The translations under genes were made by a program, and so were the position numbers. Source: Candidatus Gastranaerophilales bacterium (GTDB lineage: Bacteria > Cyanobacteriota > Vampirovibrionia > Gastranaerophilales > Gastranaerophilaceae). Taken from it: a stretch of 64,000 nt of DNA. The notes under the pieces are model-generated. The model ran no database searches. It was not told the DNA's origin and saw only the letters and a list, made by a program, of their open reading frames with translations. This document shows, one piece after another, positions 43,247 to 53,052 of this stretch (position 1 is its first letter; each line of letters opens with the position of its first letter). Location: NCBI GenBank assembly GCA_944324455.1, contig CALUWJ010000006.1, forward strand, positions 57,626 through 121,625, in the 5' to 3' direction.

Positions 43247-44575
43247 ATGATAAAAAATCCTTGTATGAGGATTTTAATTTTTGCTTTAATATTTCAGTTT
43301 TTATTTGTTGAAATTGCTTCTGCCCAATTTCCAAAAGTAGATTTCTTTACTCGATTTAATGATGAATACTTGGAAGAATATATTAAAGATGCACTCATTT
43401 ATAATCATGACTTAAAAGCAGCAAATAAAAGACTTGAACAATTCAGATATGAAATAAATTCACAATTAGCAAAAGAACTGCCATCAGCCTCTGTTTCAGG
43501 GAATTATCTTGGTGCACATTTTCCAAAAAATGATGTTAATATTTTAATTGATAAAAATTCTTTTGTTTTACCCCTAAGGGCAAGCTATGAAGCAGATTTT
43601 CTTTTAAAAAACAGAGATAAAACCCGCTCAAAAGAAAAACTTTATAAAGCGCAAATTGCAAATCAAAAAGCAACTTATATTTCTTTGTTGACAGATGTTG
43701 CAAGTACATATGTAAATATTTTATTGTTTGATTATTTAATCGAAAAACAAATTGATGTAATTAAAAATAAAAGATTTAACTCCATTTCAAATGACTATAA
43801 ATTCAGATACGGGGTATTAGATATTTTTGGCTTAAATTCATCAAAAGAAGATTATGAAAACCAAAAAATAATTTATGATAATTTAGTTAAAAAACAAAAT
43901 ACGGCACTGTATAATTTTTCAAGCTTAATCGGACAAAGCGCAAATAACTATAAAGATATTAAAAGAGGAAAAATTGATAATTTTGAATATATTGATACAA
44001 TTCCTGAAATAATAAATTCAGATTTAATTTATTCAAGACCTGATTTAATTGAAATCGAAAACAAATTAAAAAGCGCAAAAATTGATGTTACGGTTGCAAA
44101 AAAAGAATTTTTTCCAAGCTTTAATATAACAGGCTTTTTAGCTTTTGATACAGCAGGATTAGGAAACTTTTTTTCTTGGAACTCATCTTTTGCATACCTT
44201 TTAGCAGGTGCAACACAAGATATTTTTAAAGGCGGAGAAAAAATTGCCAATTTAAAAATCAAAAAAGCGAGATATTATGAACTTGTTGAAAATTATAAAC
44301 AAGCAGACTTAAATGCAATCAAAGAAATAAATGATGCACTAAATTTAATTAAACAAGATAAAAAAGCGGAAGAAATTTCAAAATATAAAGTTGAGCTTGA
44401 AAAAAAGAATTTTAATTCATCAGAAAAAAAATACAAAAGAGGCACAATTTCAAAAATTGACTTTTTAAACGATAAAGCTTCGCTATTACAAAAAGAACAA
44501 CTGCAAGCAAGCGCTAAAGCTGCTCGTTTAATAGATTATTTTACATTATATAAAGCTGTTGGCGGTGAACTATGA
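43247..44575 (+). CDS. TolC-family outer-membrane efflux protein
   Basis: 442 residues. Signal peptide at about 1-26 ending in ASA. OEP domain with two helical hairpins: RLEQFRYEINSQLAKELPSASVSGNY, then SRPDLIEIENKLKSAKIDVTVAKKEFFPSFNITG. It forms the trans-outer-membrane channel for the HlyD and ABC proteins encoded next. Its stop overlaps the HlyD start by 4 nt. Confidence 0.9.
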   Translation: MIKNPCMRILIFALIFQFLFVEIASAQFPKVDFFTRFNDEYLEEYIKDALIYNHDLKAANKRLEQFRYEINSQLAKELPSASVSGNYLGAHFPKNDVNILIDKNSFVLPLRASYEADFLLKNRDKTRSKEKLYKAQIANQKATYISLLTDVASTYVNILLFDYLIEKQIDVIKNKRFNSISNDYKFRYGVLDIFGLNSSKEDYENQKIIYDNLVKKQNTALYNFSSLIGQSANNYKDIKRGKIDNFEYIDTIPEIINSDLIYSRPDLIEIENKLKSAKIDVTVAKKEFFPSFNITGFLAFDTAGLGNFFSWNSSFAYLLAGATQDIFKGGEKIANLKIKKARYYELVENYKQADLNAIKEINDALNLIKQDKKAEEISKYKVELEKKNFNSSEKKYKRGTISKIDFLNDKASLLQKEQLQASAKAARLIDYFTLYKAVGGEL

Positions 44576-45420
44576 AAAAAAAGCTGTTAATTATAATAGG
44601 CATAATTCTATTGATAATACTATTTATTGCCTTATTCTTATTTATATTTAAAAAGCCGATTTCAACAATAAAAACCTATGGCAATATTGAAATAAGACAG
44701 GTTGATATGTCTTTTCAAGTTGCAGGAATAATTAATAATGTCTTTTTTGAAGAAGGAGATTACGTTAAAAAAGGCGATTTATTAGCCACTATTGATGATA
44801 GAGATTATAGAGCAAACTATAAAAAAGCATACTTTGAAAAAAAATCTTCTTATTCTCAAATGCTTGAAGACAATTCAAAATATCAAAGAAATCATCCTTT
44901 ATGTTTTGATGGAACTTTATCAAAACAAGATTGCACAACTCTTTACAACAATAAAGATATTTCAAAAGCTAAATATGGATTAAGTAATGCCAATTTAGAA
45001 TATCAAAAAAATCAACTCTATTATACAAAACTCTATGCTCTGCAAGATGGAATTATCACCACAAGAGCACAAGAAAAGGGTGCAAGAGTTAACGCTAATC
45101 AAATAGTTTATGTTATGAGTCTTCATAAACCAATTTGGGTTAGAACTTATATTAAAGAAACAGATTTAGGAAACATTAAATATGGCAATAAAGCCTATGT
45201 TTATACTGATACTATTGACCCAAAAACAAAACAAAAGAAAAAATATGAAGGTTATATAGGCTACATTTCTCCTGTTGCGGAATTTACCCCCAAAACCGTT
45301 CAAACGCAAGATTTAAGAGTGGATTTAATGTATCGAATTAGAGTTTATATAGATGAAGTTGATGAATTTTTGCGCCAAGGCATGCCTGTAACAATAGAAA
45401 TACCAATTGATGAGGCTTAA
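44572..45420 (+). CDS. HlyD-family periplasmic adaptor
   Basis: 282 residues. Membrane anchor at about 5-27, then the lipoyl-like half motif VAGIINNVFFEEGDYVKKGDLLATID. A coiled-coil hairpin carries two cysteines (PLCFDGTLSKQDCTT). The second half motif is DGIITTRAQEKGARVNANQIVYVMS, with a beta-barrel end. Links the ABC transporter to the TolC-type channel, as in YbhG. The cysteines could form a disulfide within the hairpin. Confidence 0.9.
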   Translation: MKKKLLIIIGIILLIILFIALFLFIFKKPISTIKTYGNIEIRQVDMSFQVAGIINNVFFEEGDYVKKGDLLATIDDRDYRANYKKAYFEKKSSYSQMLEDNSKYQRNHPLCFDGTLSKQDCTTLYNNKDISKAKYGLSNANLEYQKNQLYYTKLYALQDGIITTRAQEKGARVNANQIVYVMSLHKPIWVRTYIKETDLGNIKYGNKAYVYTDTIDPKTKQKKKYEGYIGYISPVAEFTPKTVQTQDLRVDLMYRIRVYIDEVDEFLRQGMPVTIEIPIDEA

Positions 45421-45421
45421 A

Positions 45422-46906
45422 TTGAATAGTGTTGAGATAAAAAATTTAATAAAAACATACTCCACAGACTCAAAAGCTCTTGATAATATTAGTTTAAATC
45501 TTGAAGAAGGCAAAATTATAGCAATCCTAGGGGCAGATGGTTCCGGTAAAACCACCTTATTAAGGCTAATTGCAGGATTGTTGTGTTCTGATAGCGGTAA
45601 AATAACTACTCTTGGCTTTAATCCTCAAAAAGAAAAAGATAAGCTTGTTTCGCTATATGGCTATATGCCCCAAAAATTCGGCTTGTATGAAGATTTAACC
45701 GTCATAGAAAACCTAGAATTATATGCCCAGCTAAAAAAATCTCAAAGCAACTTTGATGAATTATTAAAATTCACTACGCTTGAACCTTTTAAAAAACGGC
45801 TTGCAAGAGATTTATCAGGCGGCATGAAGCAAAAATTAGCCCTTGCTTGCTGTTTATTAGGCGAGCCTAAGCTTTTAATATTAGATGAACCATCAGTCGG
45901 AGTTGACCCGTTATCTAGAATTGAACTTTTAGAACTTGTTAAAAAAATGATTAATAAAACGACAACCGTCATTTGGTCAAGCTCCTATTTAGATGAATCC
46001 TATAATTTTGATTTATCAATTATTTTAGATAAAGGAAAAGTGATTTTTCAAGGAAATACTAAAACGCTTGGTGAAAATATAGAACAATTTGAAAAAAAAG
46101 TAATTGAACTTATGGGAGGCTATATTGAAAAACCGTCAATAATAGCTAAAAACTACCATATTACAGAGCATAATCAAGAATGTATTGTTGTTGCAGATAA
46201 TTTATCTAAAAGATATGGTGATTTTTGGGCAGTTAAAAATAATACATTTTGCATAAAAAAAGGAGAAATTTTTGGGCTTTTAGGTCCTAATGGAGCCGGA
46301 AAATCAACAACATTTAAAATGATGTGCGCTCTAATTAAGCCAACAGGCGGCAAGGGCTACATTATGGGGGTTGATGTTGAAAAAGAACCCACTAAAGCAA
46401 GAAGCTATCTTGGTTATATGGCACAAAAATTTTCCCTATATTCAAGATTATCCGTTATGGATAATTTAGATTTTTTCTCCGGAGCCTATGGGTTAAACAG
46501 AAAAGAAAGAAAAAAAAGAATATCAATGATTTTAGAGATATTCAATCTTGAAAAATATAAAAATACAGTAACGGAATTCTTGCCTCTTGGCTATAAACAA
46601 AGACTTTCTTTAGGATGCGCTATAATCCATGAACCGCCTGTATTATTTTTAGATGAACCAACATCAGGAGTTGATGCCATTTCAAGGAGAGAATTTTGGA
46701 CACACATTAGAGCTTTATCTAAAATAGGCGTCAGCGTATTAGTTACAACACATTTCATGGATGAAGCAAGATTTTGCGATAACATCAGCTTATTTTATAA
46801 CGGAGAAATAATAGCCCTTGATAAACCCTCAAATATAATTGTGAACTCAAATGCAAAAGATATGCAAGATGCCTTTATTAAAATCATTAAAGAGGCAAAA
46901 AAATGA
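45422..46906 (+). CDS. ABC transporter ATPase with two fused nucleotide-binding domains
   Basis: 494 residues from the TTG at 45422, chosen for GAGG 6 nt upstream; an ATG at 45410 is possible. Domain 1 has GADGSGKT at 37-44, LSGGMKQK and LLILDEPSVGVD. Domain 2 has GPNGAGKST and LFLDEPTSGVD, but its signature reads LPLGYKQ instead of LSGGQ. The layout matches E. coli YbhF, which works with two ABC-2 permeases and a HlyD adaptor in drug or ion export. Overlaps the first permease by 4 nt. Confidence 0.9.
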   Translation: MNSVEIKNLIKTYSTDSKALDNISLNLEEGKIIAILGADGSGKTTLLRLIAGLLCSDSGKITTLGFNPQKEKDKLVSLYGYMPQKFGLYEDLTVIENLELYAQLKKSQSNFDELLKFTTLEPFKKRLARDLSGGMKQKLALACCLLGEPKLLILDEPSVGVDPLSRIELLELVKKMINKTTTVIWSSSYLDESYNFDLSIILDKGKVIFQGNTKTLGENIEQFEKKVIELMGGYIEKPSIIAKNYHITEHNQECIVVADNLSKRYGDFWAVKNNTFCIKKGEIFGLLGPNGAGKSTTFKMMCALIKPTGGKGYIMGVDVEKEPTKARSYLGYMAQKFSLYSRLSVMDNLDFFSGAYGLNRKERKKRISMILEIFNLEKYKNTVTEFLPLGYKQRLSLGCAIIHEPPVLFLDEPTSGVDAISRREFWTHIRALSKIGVSVLVTTHFMDEARFCDNISLFYNGEIIALDKPSNIIVNSNAKDMQDAFIKIIKEAKK

Positions 46907-48027
46907 ATATATATTTTGCTTTAATTAAAAAAGAGTTTTATCAAATTATTAGAGATTTTTCGAGCATATTAATTGCTTTTGTTCTTCCTTTAATGATTTT
47001 ATTTTTATATCGTTATGGTGTTAATTTAGATACTGTTAAAATCACTCTAGGAATTAAAAACGACGATATTAACCCAAAATTATCAACTCTTGTTAACTCT
47101 TTTAATCATAGCGATTACATTAAAACAAGATATTTTTATTCAAAAGATGAAATGTATAAAGAAATTCAAAATTCACGCCTAAAAGGGGCAATTATTCTAC
47201 CCAATGATTTTACAAGAAACTTAATTAACAACAAAAAAGCCGATGTTTTAGTTATTACAGACGGGTCAGAAGCAAATTTAGCCAATTTTGTTCAAAGTTA
47301 TTGTATGTCTGTTTTAAATTTGTGGTTAAGTCAAAATTCCGATTTTAAATTTCAAACAAGAAAGCCTTTGATAAATTCCGATATTCGCTTTTGGTATAAC
47401 CAAGACATCAATTCTCATTTTTTTATCTTGCCAGGGTCACTAGCAATTACTATGAATTTAATCGGCATGCTTTTAACAGCGCTTGTTATTTCAAGAGAAT
47501 GGGAAAGAGGAACAATAGAAAGTCTTTACGCTACAAGAATAACAAGAATGAACTTTGTTATTGGAAAATATGTTCCTTATTTTATTTTGGGGATGTTATC
47601 TTTTATTTTTAATATTTTTTTATGTACTGTTATTTTTCAAATTCCTTTTAGGGGTAATATTTTTATTTTGATTTTAGTGGGCGGATTGTATTTATTTTGC
47701 TGCCTTGGGGTAGGTTTAACCATAAGTTCATCTTATAAAGAACAATTTTCATCCTCCCAAATGGCGTTGTCGTTTGGATTATTGCCTGCTTTGATGTTAT
47801 CAGGGTTAATTTATCCTATTTCATCCATGCCTAAAATTTTTCAATATTTAACAGCAATTCTGCCTCCAAGATATTTTATTATTTTTATTCAAAGCGAGTT
47901 TATGGCAGGAACAATATGGAAAATTGTTATTATTAATTCAATTTTTCTTGGGATTTTAGGAATTTTATTGTTCTTTTTGGTTTATCGAAATGTGAATTTG
48001 AGGCTTGAAAAATGCAAGGAAGATTAA
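46903..48027 (+). CDS. ABC-2 type permease, first subunit
   Basis: 374 residues. One helix near the N-terminus (LIAFVLPLMILFLYRYG), a large external domain at about 45-165, then five C-terminal helices. ABC-2 motif: VISREWERGTIESLYATRITR. YbhS/YbhR type. The substrate is unknown. It overlaps its partner permease by 16 nt. Confidence 0.9.
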   Translation: MNIYFALIKKEFYQIIRDFSSILIAFVLPLMILFLYRYGVNLDTVKITLGIKNDDINPKLSTLVNSFNHSDYIKTRYFYSKDEMYKEIQNSRLKGAIILPNDFTRNLINNKKADVLVITDGSEANLANFVQSYCMSVLNLWLSQNSDFKFQTRKPLINSDIRFWYNQDINSHFFILPGSLAITMNLIGMLLTALVISREWERGTIESLYATRITRMNFVIGKYVPYFILGMLSFIFNIFLCTVIFQIPFRGNIFILILVGGLYLFCCLGVGLTISSSYKEQFSSSQMALSFGLLPALMLSGLIYPISSMPKIFQYLTAILPPRYFIIFIQSEFMAGTIWKIVIINSIFLGILGILLFFLVYRNVNLRLEKCKED

Positions 48028-49130
48028 TTAGAGTAAAAGCATTAATCAAAAAAGAATTTTTAGCTATTTTTAAAGACCCAAAAAATAGGGCTTTAATTAT
48101 TTTTCCTCCTATATTACAACTTTTTGTTTTTGCTCAAGCCATTACTCTTGAAGTTAAAAATATTGATATATCTGTTATGGATTATTCTAATACATATTAT
48201 TCAAGAGAATTAATTTCAAGGTTTAGTGCTTCAAAATGGTTTAGAAAAATTTATTTTCCGAAAACCCCAAGAGAATTTAGAGAAGATATTGACCTAAAAA
48301 AATCTCAATTGGGAATTATTATTCAAAATGATTTTGCAAAAGCAATTAATAAACAATCTTCAACAGATGTATTAGTTATAGCTGACGGCAGACAAACAAA
48401 TTCAGCCAGTTTGGCATCTAGTTACGCTAATTCAATTATTTCAGAATACAATTCAGAACTTGAAAAAAAATTTAATATACAATCACCCTCTATTAATGTT
48501 GTTATTAGGAACTGGTTTAACCCTAATATTGAATATAAGTGGTTTTTAACGGTCAGCATGATTGTAATGCTTTCTTTGGTTTTAAGCTTATTATTATCCG
48601 CATTATCAATTGCAAGAGAAAGAGAACTTGGAACTTTTAATCAACTATTGGTTAGTCCTTTATCTTATGACGAAATTTTGTTTTCAAAAACCGTTCCGCC
48701 TTTAATTACAGCTTTTATTTCGTCTATAATAATAACTTTAATTGTTGCATTTTTATTCAAAGTTCCCTTTATGGGTTCTATTATTCTTTATTTTTTTGCA
48801 ACATTTATTTCTTTATTTTCAATAATTGGTGTTGGCTTATTTATTTCATCTTTAGCATACACGCAACAACAAGCAATCTTGGGTGTTTTTGCTTTTCAGA
48901 TGCCAGCCGTATTATTATCAGGCTTTGTTTCTCCGATTGAAGATATGCCATTATTTTTTCAATATATAAGTGCACTAAACCCTATAAGATACTATATGCT
49001 TATTATTAAAGGTATTTATTTTAAAAATATGGACTCTGTAACTGTTTTTCAAAATTTAATTCCTTTAGTTTTAATTGCAATATTTTCACTTTTAATTGCA
49101 AGATTTAGTTTTAAAAGAAAATTAGAATAA
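48012..49130 (+). CDS. ABC-2 type permease, second subunit
   Basis: 372 residues, same architecture as its neighbour: helix near residue 25-45, external domain, then ALSIARERELGTFNQLLVSPLS and five helices. The two are diverged paralogues that presumably form a heterodimer. Last gene of the efflux operon; a terminator follows. Confidence 0.9.
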   Translation: MQGRLIRVKALIKKEFLAIFKDPKNRALIIFPPILQLFVFAQAITLEVKNIDISVMDYSNTYYSRELISRFSASKWFRKIYFPKTPREFREDIDLKKSQLGIIIQNDFAKAINKQSSTDVLVIADGRQTNSASLASSYANSIISEYNSELEKKFNIQSPSINVVIRNWFNPNIEYKWFLTVSMIVMLSLVLSLLLSALSIARERELGTFNQLLVSPLSYDEILFSKTVPPLITAFISSIIITLIVAFLFKVPFMGSIILYFFATFISLFSIIGVGLFISSLAYTQQQAILGVFAFQMPAVLLSGFVSPIEDMPLFFQYISALNPIRYYMLIIKGIYFKNMDSVTVFQNLIPLVLIAIFSLLIARFSFKRKLE

Positions 49131-49154
49131 GAGTGATCAAATATGACCACTCTT
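49129..49154. terminator. Terminator after the efflux operon
   Basis: Stem AAGAGTG(A)TCA / TGA(C)CACTCTT with one mismatch and an AATA loop, followed by AGCTTTGTTGTTTTG. It lies between convergent genes. Confidence 0.72.
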
Positions 49155-49185
49155 AGCTTTGTTGTTTTGTTGTATTATTTATTGT

Positions 49186-50322
49186 TTATATGCTTTCATT
49201 AAGTAAATTATAGCTTCCAAGAACCTCCAAAACTCCAATCACATTTTCGTATCCAAATTGGCTAACGATTTGATTATAATTTGCGCCATCATCAACTAAA
49301 GCCGTATAAATTGCTTTTTGGGTTGATGTAAATTTTGAAGTAATTGTTTTAACTAATCCGCCATTATTTGCAACTTCAGTTCTAAGTTTTCCTATTAAAG
49401 ATTGACCGCCTTCTTTTTGTAGTGCATCAGTGATTTTTGTTCCGATATTTTTAGGATTTAAAGTATTTTTTACAGTTGTCTTTAATTGAGATATATTATC
49501 TGCCGCCAATTTAACTTCATCCGGTGAAAATGCTTCAAGTGCATCAAGATTTCTTTGTTGATTTAATTCATCTGCCGTCAAAGCCCCATTTTGATTTTTA
49601 ACATCTTTTCTTAATTTATAAAGTCTTGCTCCTTCTGCTAATGTAGTTGCACTTGATTTTATCTTATTAAAATTATTAACTGTTGATGAAACCATATCTT
49701 GACCGAGCGCTTTAGCATAACCCACAGGATTTTGAGATAATGTAGAACTTTGTTTAAATGAAGCTAATGCTCCTGCCGTAGAAGAACTTTGAACCGCTCC
49801 TAAGGAAGCTTTTACACCAACAGCTGAAAGCCCCGCTGTTAAGCCGCCTTCTCCTACTTGTTCCCAAGCGTCTTTTGCTTCAGCATCAGTTTCAGCATTC
49901 ATTGCATTTGCAACACCTGTTGCAAGTTTAGCACCACCTGCGACAACTCCGACTCCGGCCAATACGAGACCAACTGCAGGAAATGCAACACAAGCTGCAC
50001 CCACTCCAATTGTACCCAATGTTTTTAATATTGAGAAATTACCCTCAGAATCGGTAAATGCTCCTTTTATACCATTTATAATGCTTTTTCCTGCACCTTC
50101 AACAATGTTGCCCAGTGCGCTTGCAACTCCGATTTTACCGTCGTCCACGCCATCAGTACAAGTATTACCTTTTGAACTTACAAATTCATCAGTTTGTGCA
50201 CCTGATAAACTACTTGATAATGCATTAGTTGAATAATTTCTTCTTGCTGCTGAATTTTGATTTAAATACTCCGTTTGTAACTGCTGCCATTTAACATCAG
50301 TCATACCAATACTCGAAACCAT
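49186..50322 (-). CDS. Unknown protein with glycine-rich hydrophobic helices
   Basis: 378 residues from the ATG at 50322, which has GGAGGAG 9 nt upstream; the frame extends six codons further only through that site. No signal peptide. A polar N-terminus (1-65) is rich in Ser, Asn and Gln. Residues about 65-165 include Gly/Ala/Val hydrophobic stretches (LGTIGVGAACVAFPAVGLVLAGVGVVAGGA) that could insert in a membrane. A helical polar C-terminal half follows. No family recognised. The layout recalls secreted pore-forming or polymorphic-toxin carriers, but no toxin or export motif is visible. Confidence 0.7.
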   Translation of the reverse strand: MVSSIGMTDVKWQQLQTEYLNQNSAARRNYSTNALSSSLSGAQTDEFVSSKGNTCTDGVDDGKIGVASALGNIVEGAGKSIINGIKGAFTDSEGNFSILKTLGTIGVGAACVAFPAVGLVLAGVGVVAGGAKLATGVANAMNAETDAEAKDAWEQVGEGGLTAGLSAVGVKASLGAVQSSSTAGALASFKQSSTLSQNPVGYAKALGQDMVSSTVNNFNKIKSSATTLAEGARLYKLRKDVKNQNGALTADELNQQRNLDALEAFSPDEVKLAADNISQLKTTVKNTLNPKNIGTKITDALQKEGGQSLIGKLRTEVANNGGLVKTITSKFTSTQKAIYTALVDDGANYNQIVSQFGYENVIGVLEVLGSYNLLNESI

Positions 50323-50514
50323 ATGTGTGTGCTCCTCCAATATGCTAATCTATTCCCCTTATATTTTATTTAAAGTATTTTTTTTAGTTTTTATTGCTTT
50401 TTTATTTTTAATTGTTAATAATTGTAAAGTTGTATTAAATAATTATTTTAAACAACAGGGTAATATTATAATCTACTTATTGTATTAAAATACTTGAAAA
50501 TGAAAGGAATAAAA

Positions 50515-50655
50515 ATGGATAAATATTTATGCACAGTTTGCGGATACATCTATGACCCAAGCGAAAATGATAATGTTAAATTTGAAGATTTAAATGAAGA
50601 CTGGGTATGCCCATTATGCGGTGTTACAAAAGAAGAATTTCAAAAAGTTCTTTAA
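50515..50655 (+). CDS. Rubredoxin
   Basis: 46 residues, a complete gene. Two metal-binding knuckles, [10 protein letters not shown] at residue 6 and CPLCGVTK at residue 32, hold one iron. Aromatic Y11, Y13, F23 and W30 are at the usual places. Slightly shorter than the common 52-54 residues because the central loop is trimmed. Soluble one-electron carrier used in oxygen and peroxide defence or other redox steps in anaerobes. AAAGGA upstream of the ATG. Confidence 0.92.
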   Translation: MDKYLCTVCGYIYDPSENDNVKFEDLNEDWVCPLCGVTKEEFQKVL

Positions 50656-50726
50656 ATTTTAAAAAATAAAACTGGCAAAAAAAATTATTTTCTGCTTTTA
50701 TATTCTATGGCGAATTAATAAACACT

Positions 50727-51365
50727 ATGTTAGTAGAGAATAAAATATATCCGAATTTTAAATCTTATAGTCATTATAAAAAAAATGCAAAAGATTTTCC
50801 TGATAACTCGCCTGCAAAAAGCAAGAATTATAAGGCCATTGTCGGTTCTGCAGCAGGCGTTGCTTGTGCACTTGTCTTGTGTTCAAGGTTTCCAAAAAAA
50901 GAAACAACACTTGATGAAGTTTTAAGAATGCTTGCTGTTGCGGGTGCAGCAAATGTTGGCGGTGTTCTGGCAGGCTCAATCGGTGCCACAAAAGAATCAA
51001 AAGAAAGAAAATGGCGTGAAGCCGCTTTTCAGATGATGAATACCACAATTCCAATGTTGATGGTAAGTTCAGCTCTGGAAATCTGCAAAAGAACAAAACA
51101 ATTAAACAACAATATTGCAAAAGTTATCGGCTCAATTATGGGTATGACAGGCGGCGCTATGATTGCAACATCAATTAATAACGCTTTTAAGGAAGATGAT
51201 GAACCAAAAAGAAAATACACAATAAAAGATTCAGTCGCAAATTTTGATGATATTATTATGACAATTTCTCTTGGTTTCAGAAAAATTCTGGATTATGTAC
51301 CTGTAAATAAAATCTTGCCTTTTATTTATGCATATTGCGGAGCTCGTGCAGGACAAAAAGAATAG
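50727..51365 (+). CDS. Unknown membrane protein
   Basis: 212 residues, no family recognised. Polar N-terminus, then several Ala/Gly-rich hydrophobic segments at about 37-53, 68-88, 108-122 and 133-150, separated by basic loops. The C-terminus has VPVNKILPFIYAYCGARAG. No obvious ribosome-binding site. It shares general style, but no clear similarity, with the paralogues at 31757 and 32457. Confidence 0.65.
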   Translation: MLVENKIYPNFKSYSHYKKNAKDFPDNSPAKSKNYKAIVGSAAGVACALVLCSRFPKKETTLDEVLRMLAVAGAANVGGVLAGSIGATKESKERKWREAAFQMMNTTIPMLMVSSALEICKRTKQLNNNIAKVIGSIMGMTGGAMIATSINNAFKEDDEPKRKYTIKDSVANFDDIIMTISLGFRKILDYVPVNKILPFIYAYCGARAGQKE

Positions 51366-51392
51366 TCGTTATTTTATTTGCATTTAATTTTG

Positions 51393-51401
51393 TGCTACAA
51401 T
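51393..51401 (+). promoter_or_regulatory. Extended -10 of metG
   Basis: TGCTACAAT, about 36 nt before the metG ATG. A standard leader with GAAAGAG follows. Confidence 0.5.
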
Positions 51402-51437
51402 TTTTTAGTTAATTAACTAAATCGAAAGAGTACAAAA

Positions 51438-52991
51438 ATGGATAAATTTTACACTACAACAGCGATTGACTATGTAAACGGCGCTCCTCATATAGGGCAT
51501 GCTTATGAAAAGATTTTAACAGATGTTATTTGTAGACATTTTTCTCAAAGAACACAAGATGCCTATATGCTGACAGGAGTAGATGAACACGGAATTAAAA
51601 TACAAAAAACATCATCTGAAATGAATATATCGCCAAAAGAATTTTGCGATATGAACGCTCAAAAATTTATTGACGCTTGGAAATTATTAGATATTAACTA
51701 CTCTCAATTCATTAGAACAACTGATGAACAACACAAAAAAACAGTTCAAAAAATATTTAAAAAATTATTAGAAAAAGGTGACATTTATAAACACTCCTAC
51801 ACAGGGCTTTATTGCTCAGGCTGTGAAGCATTTTTATCTGAAAAAGATTTGGATGAAAATGGATATTGTCCCAACCACAAGAAAAAACCCGAAGTTGTGT
51901 CAGAAGAAAACTATTTCTTTAAATTAACAAAATACAAAGATAAAATTATTAAACACATTAAAGAAAACCCTAATTTTATTATTCCCTCTTTTAGAGCAAA
52001 CGAGGTTTTAAATCAATTAGAAAATATTGAAGATATTTCTGTTTCAAGAGCAAAAAACAATGTTAGCTGGGGAATTGATGTTTTAGATGATGATAGTCAA
52101 GTTATTTATGTATGGATTGACGCTTTATCTAACTATATAACCGCTCTTGGCTATGACACTGAAAACCCTTCTGAAAAATTTAAAAAATATTGGCCTGCTG
52201 ATGTTCAAGTTATTGGAAAAGATATCTTGAAATTTCATAGTATCTACTGGCTTGCATTATTAATGGCGCTGGATTTACCCCTACCTAAGCACATTTTAGC
52301 CCATGGCTGGATTACAATAGATGAAACAAAAATGTCTAAATCATTAGGAAATGTGGTTTCTCCAAAAAGCGTTATGGAATCATTTAATATGACTGAACCT
52401 GACGCATTTAGATATTATATGGCAACATCAGCTCCTTGCGGAAAAGACGGAAACTACTCTGATGATGACTTTAAAGAAAAAGTTAATGCGCATTTAGCTA
52501 ATTCTATGGGAAATTTATTAAATAGAACTCTTTCAATGCTTGTAAAATATTTTGACGGCGAAATTAAAGCTGAATTCATTAAAGAAAACGATTTATTTAA
52601 TAAAGCCAAAAAAACAATAGAAGAAGTTAAACATCATTTTGATTATTATGAAGTGGCTGAAGCCGCTCAAAAAATAGTTGAGCTTGTTGATGTATTAAAT
52701 AAATATGTAACAGACAACGCTCCTTGGACTTTAGCTAAAGAAGAAAAAATGATTGAATGCGGTCAAGTTTTATATACGGTATTAGAATGTATGTGTATAA
52801 TTGCAAGTTTAATTTACCCATATTGCCCATCTATTGCTAAAAATATGGCAAAACAACTAAAATATGATATCAATACAAAACTTGATGATATCAAATTAAA
52901 CAACATAAAAGAGGGTAAATTAATCTCAAAAGAAGAAATCTTCCCTGTATTTTTGAGATTGGATTCAGAACTTGCAACAAACAAGAAATAA
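51438..52991 (+). CDS. metG: Methionyl-tRNA synthetase
   Basis: 517 residues, class I synthetase. HIGH motif in GAPHIGHAYEKIL near residue 18 and KMSKS in ETKMSKSLGN near 297. A zinc knuckle begins CSGCEAF near 127 and ends CPNHK, followed by the WIDALSNY segment. The anticodon-binding helices follow and there is no C-terminal tRNA-binding extension, so it is the short form. Confidence 0.96.
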   Translation: MDKFYTTTAIDYVNGAPHIGHAYEKILTDVICRHFSQRTQDAYMLTGVDEHGIKIQKTSSEMNISPKEFCDMNAQKFIDAWKLLDINYSQFIRTTDEQHKKTVQKIFKKLLEKGDIYKHSYTGLYCSGCEAFLSEKDLDENGYCPNHKKKPEVVSEENYFFKLTKYKDKIIKHIKENPNFIIPSFRANEVLNQLENIEDISVSRAKNNVSWGIDVLDDDSQVIYVWIDALSNYITALGYDTENPSEKFKKYWPADVQVIGKDILKFHSIYWLALLMALDLPLPKHILAHGWITIDETKMSKSLGNVVSPKSVMESFNMTEPDAFRYYMATSAPCGKDGNYSDDDFKEKVNAHLANSMGNLLNRTLSMLVKYFDGEIKAEFIKENDLFNKAKKTIEEVKHHFDYYEVAEAAQKIVELVDVLNKYVTDNAPWTLAKEEKMIECGQVLYTVLECMCIIASLIYPYCPSIAKNMAKQLKYDINTKLDDIKLNNIKEGKLISKEEIFPVFLRLDSELATNKK

Positions 52992-53009
52992 TTAAATAAA
53001 ATTAAATTT

Positions 53010-53038
53010 TTGACTTTAAAATCAACATATTATTTAAT
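53010..53038 (+). promoter_or_regulatory. Promoter of ruvC, leaderless
   Basis: TTGACT, 17-bp spacer, TTTAAT, then exactly 6 nt to the ruvC ATG. The best-formed -35/-10 pair among the leaderless genes. It is overlapped by a perfect inverted repeat (53021-53052). Confidence 0.6.
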
Positions 53039-53052
53039 GATAATATGTTGAT
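53021..53052. repeat. 12-bp perfect inverted repeat over the ruvC start
   Basis: ATCAACATATTA, 8-nt centre, then TAATATGTTGAT. It covers the -10, the transcription start and the first codons of ruvC. It could be an operator, or a weak terminator for metG (TTTTGG follows). Confidence 0.55.
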
